Notes under the pieces: generated by a model | Told to the model about the DNA's origin: nothing | Seen by the model: the letters and a program-made list of their open reading frames with translations, nothing else | Databases searched by the model: none | In this document: one piece after another, positions 13,998 to 15,047 of the stretch | Position numbering within the stretch: position 1 is the stretch's first letter | Layout: every line of letters begins with the position of its first letter | Program-made: the position numbers and the translations under genes | Assembly: GCA_022784805.1 (NCBI GenBank) | Contig: JALFYG010000031.1 | Span: 1 to 15,047, forward strand | Direction: 5' to 3' | Origin: Spirochaetales bacterium | GTDB taxonomy: Bacteria > Spirochaetota > Spirochaetia > Sphaerochaetales > Sphaerochaetaceae | DNA length: 15,047 bases

Positions 13998-15014
13998 TCA
14001 GAATTTTACCACTACTTTCATGTAAGCGCCTGGGTTTTTCTCGATATCAATTACAGTCTCAGGAGCCTCATCCACAGGAATACACTTGGTAAGGAGTGCT
14101 TCGATAGGTATCTTCTTTTCAGCGATGATCTCCAAGGCCTCTTCAAACTCTCCTGCACTGGTTCTTCCGCCCCTGATATCCAATTCTTTCTTTGTGATGA
14201 TATCTGTAGGGAAATCTGTTGTCTTCTTAGGCCAGCCTGTGTAGACGATTCTGCCTGCGTTGCAAACCACATCCAATGCCTGTCTTATACATGCATTGGC
14301 GCCTGTAGCTTCCATTACACACTGAGCCATCTTTCCCTTTGTGATCTCTCTTACTCTCTCGACTACGTTTTCCTTACCGGAGTTGATAATGTATTCCACA
14401 CCAAGACTCTTTACAAACTCAAGTCTCTCTTCAACCAAGTCTACGACAATTGGTGTAGCGCCATATAACTTTGCAACCAAAGCGGCAAGGATTCCGATCG
14501 GGCCTGCTCCATAGAAGAGAGCATATTCGCCCTCTGTAATCTTTCCTCTATGTACGCCATGGAGGGAAATTGTGAGAGGCTCTGCCATTGCAGCCATTTC
14601 CCAACTCATGCCCTCCGGCATCTTTATGAGCATTGAAGAAGGATGAGCATAATAGTCTGCCATACCGCCATCCACATGAACGCCAAGAACATGCAGGTCT
14701 TCACAGCAATTTGTTCTTCCGATTGAGCATGCATAGCAATGGCCGCAATAGAGATATGGGTCAACGACTACTTTGTCACCGACAGAGAAACCCTTTGGGT
14801 TATCTCCCTTAAGTGCAACGATCTCACCTGCTATCTCATGACCAATGACTCTTGGATAGGAAACGAGGTTGTTTGTACCTCTGAATGCTCCGATGTCTGA
14901 GCCGCAGATTCCTGCTGCCTTTACCTTGATAAGAGCTTCTCCATCCTTAATCTCAGGGATTTCTCTCTCAACATTCTTTATTTCCCAAGGCTTTTCTATC
15001 ATTACAGCTTTCAT
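13998..15014 (-). CDS. Zinc-dependent alcohol/polyol dehydrogenase, RspB/LgoD-like MDR family
   Basis: This 338-residue cytoplasmic enzyme is predicted to oxidise a sugar alcohol or sugar acid with NAD. Catalytic zinc ligands are C37 (GICGSD), H59-E60 (IGHE) and E145 (AEPL). Structural zinc Cys residues are C90, C93, C96 and C104 in the CGHCYACSIG segment. The Rossmann loop is GAGPIG (169-174), and D192 at the end of the second strand favours NAD over NADP. The N-terminus (IEKPWEIKNVEREIP) and the YPRVIGHE, GVHVDGG and CSIG patterns resemble E. coli RspB and the L-galactonate dehydrogenase LgoD (YjjN). This is similarity from memory, not a search. The ATG has AGGAG about 9 bases upstream. It precedes the tct operon on the same strand, with a 149-base regulatory gap between them; its own promoter lies near or beyond the window edge. 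Confidence 0.9.
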   Translation of the reverse strand: MKAVMIEKPWEIKNVEREIPEIKDGEALIKVKAAGICGSDIGAFRGTNNLVSYPRVIGHEIAGEIVALKGDNPKGFSVGDKVVVDPYLYCGHCYACSIGRTNCCEDLHVLGVHVDGGMADYYAHPSSMLIKMPEGMSWEMAAMAEPLTISLHGVHRGKITEGEYALFYGAGPIGILAALVAKLYGATPIVVDLVEERLEFVKSLGVEYIINSGKENVVERVREITKGKMAQCVMEATGANACIRQALDVVCNAGRIVYTGWPKKTTDFPTDIITKKELDIRGGRTSAGEFEEALEIIAEKKIPIEALLTKCIPVDEAPETVIDIEKNPGAYMKVVVKF

Positions 15015-15047
15015 AATAAACTTCTCCTATATTTACAGATTGATTAT

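Noticed and set aside
1..15047. Defence system, mobile element, CRISPR array or integrated phage
   Set aside because: No transposase, integrase, repeat-spacer pattern, nuclease or toxin-antitoxin pair was seen; all genes have metabolic, transport or housekeeping families.

Overview
The window looks like a chromosomal segment from an anaerobic bacterium of moderate G+C content. Spirochaetota (Sphaerochaeta-like) is my best guess. It rests on the general style of the proteins, including the signal peptide ending in AQGG on the binding protein and heavy use of AGA, GGA and AAG codons. A clostridial Firmicute is not excluded. No rRNA, tRNA, CRISPR array, insertion sequence or phage gene was seen. 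No gap between genes exceeds 150 bases.

Left half (1-7983, + strand): a compact housekeeping run. It starts inside dnaE (replicative polymerase alpha subunit, 5' end outside the window). A tandem-YGGT membrane protein and recG follow almost without gaps. After a 95-base gap with a weak hairpin comes a second tightly overlapping set: an HD-domain predicted hydrolase, rsmD (16S rRNA guanine-N2 methyltransferase), a FatA/FatB-like acyl-ACP thioesterase and a small DUF1801/YdhG-like protein. In this second set successive stops and starts overlap by 4, 7 and 4 bases, which points to one translationally coupled operon.

Right half (7957-15014, all - strand, meeting the left half tail to tail with a 27-base overlap): a catabolic and transport locus. 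In the direction of transcription it reads: an RspB/LgoD-like zinc alcohol dehydrogenase, a 149-base regulatory gap, a complete tripartite tricarboxylate transporter (TctC binding protein, TctB small and TctA large membrane proteins), a Gfo/Idh/MocA NAD(P)-dependent sugar oxidoreductase, and two distinct xylose-isomerase-like TIM-barrel sugar isomerases/epimerases. The likely logic is uptake of a carboxylated sugar (sugar acid or glycoside acid), followed by oxidation at a hydroxyl and keto-sugar isomerisation, epimerisation or elimination. The substrate cannot be read from the sequence.

Regulation is the most informative part of the right half. The gap before tctC holds a plausible sigma-70 promoter whose -35 and -10 are both covered by a perfect 9-bp inverted repeat. 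Two more perfect hairpins or palindromes follow in the leader. A strong intrinsic terminator lies between tctC and tctB, as expected for making more binding protein than membrane protein. The best candidate for an undescribed system is this transporter-dehydrogenase-isomerase cluster together with its leader.
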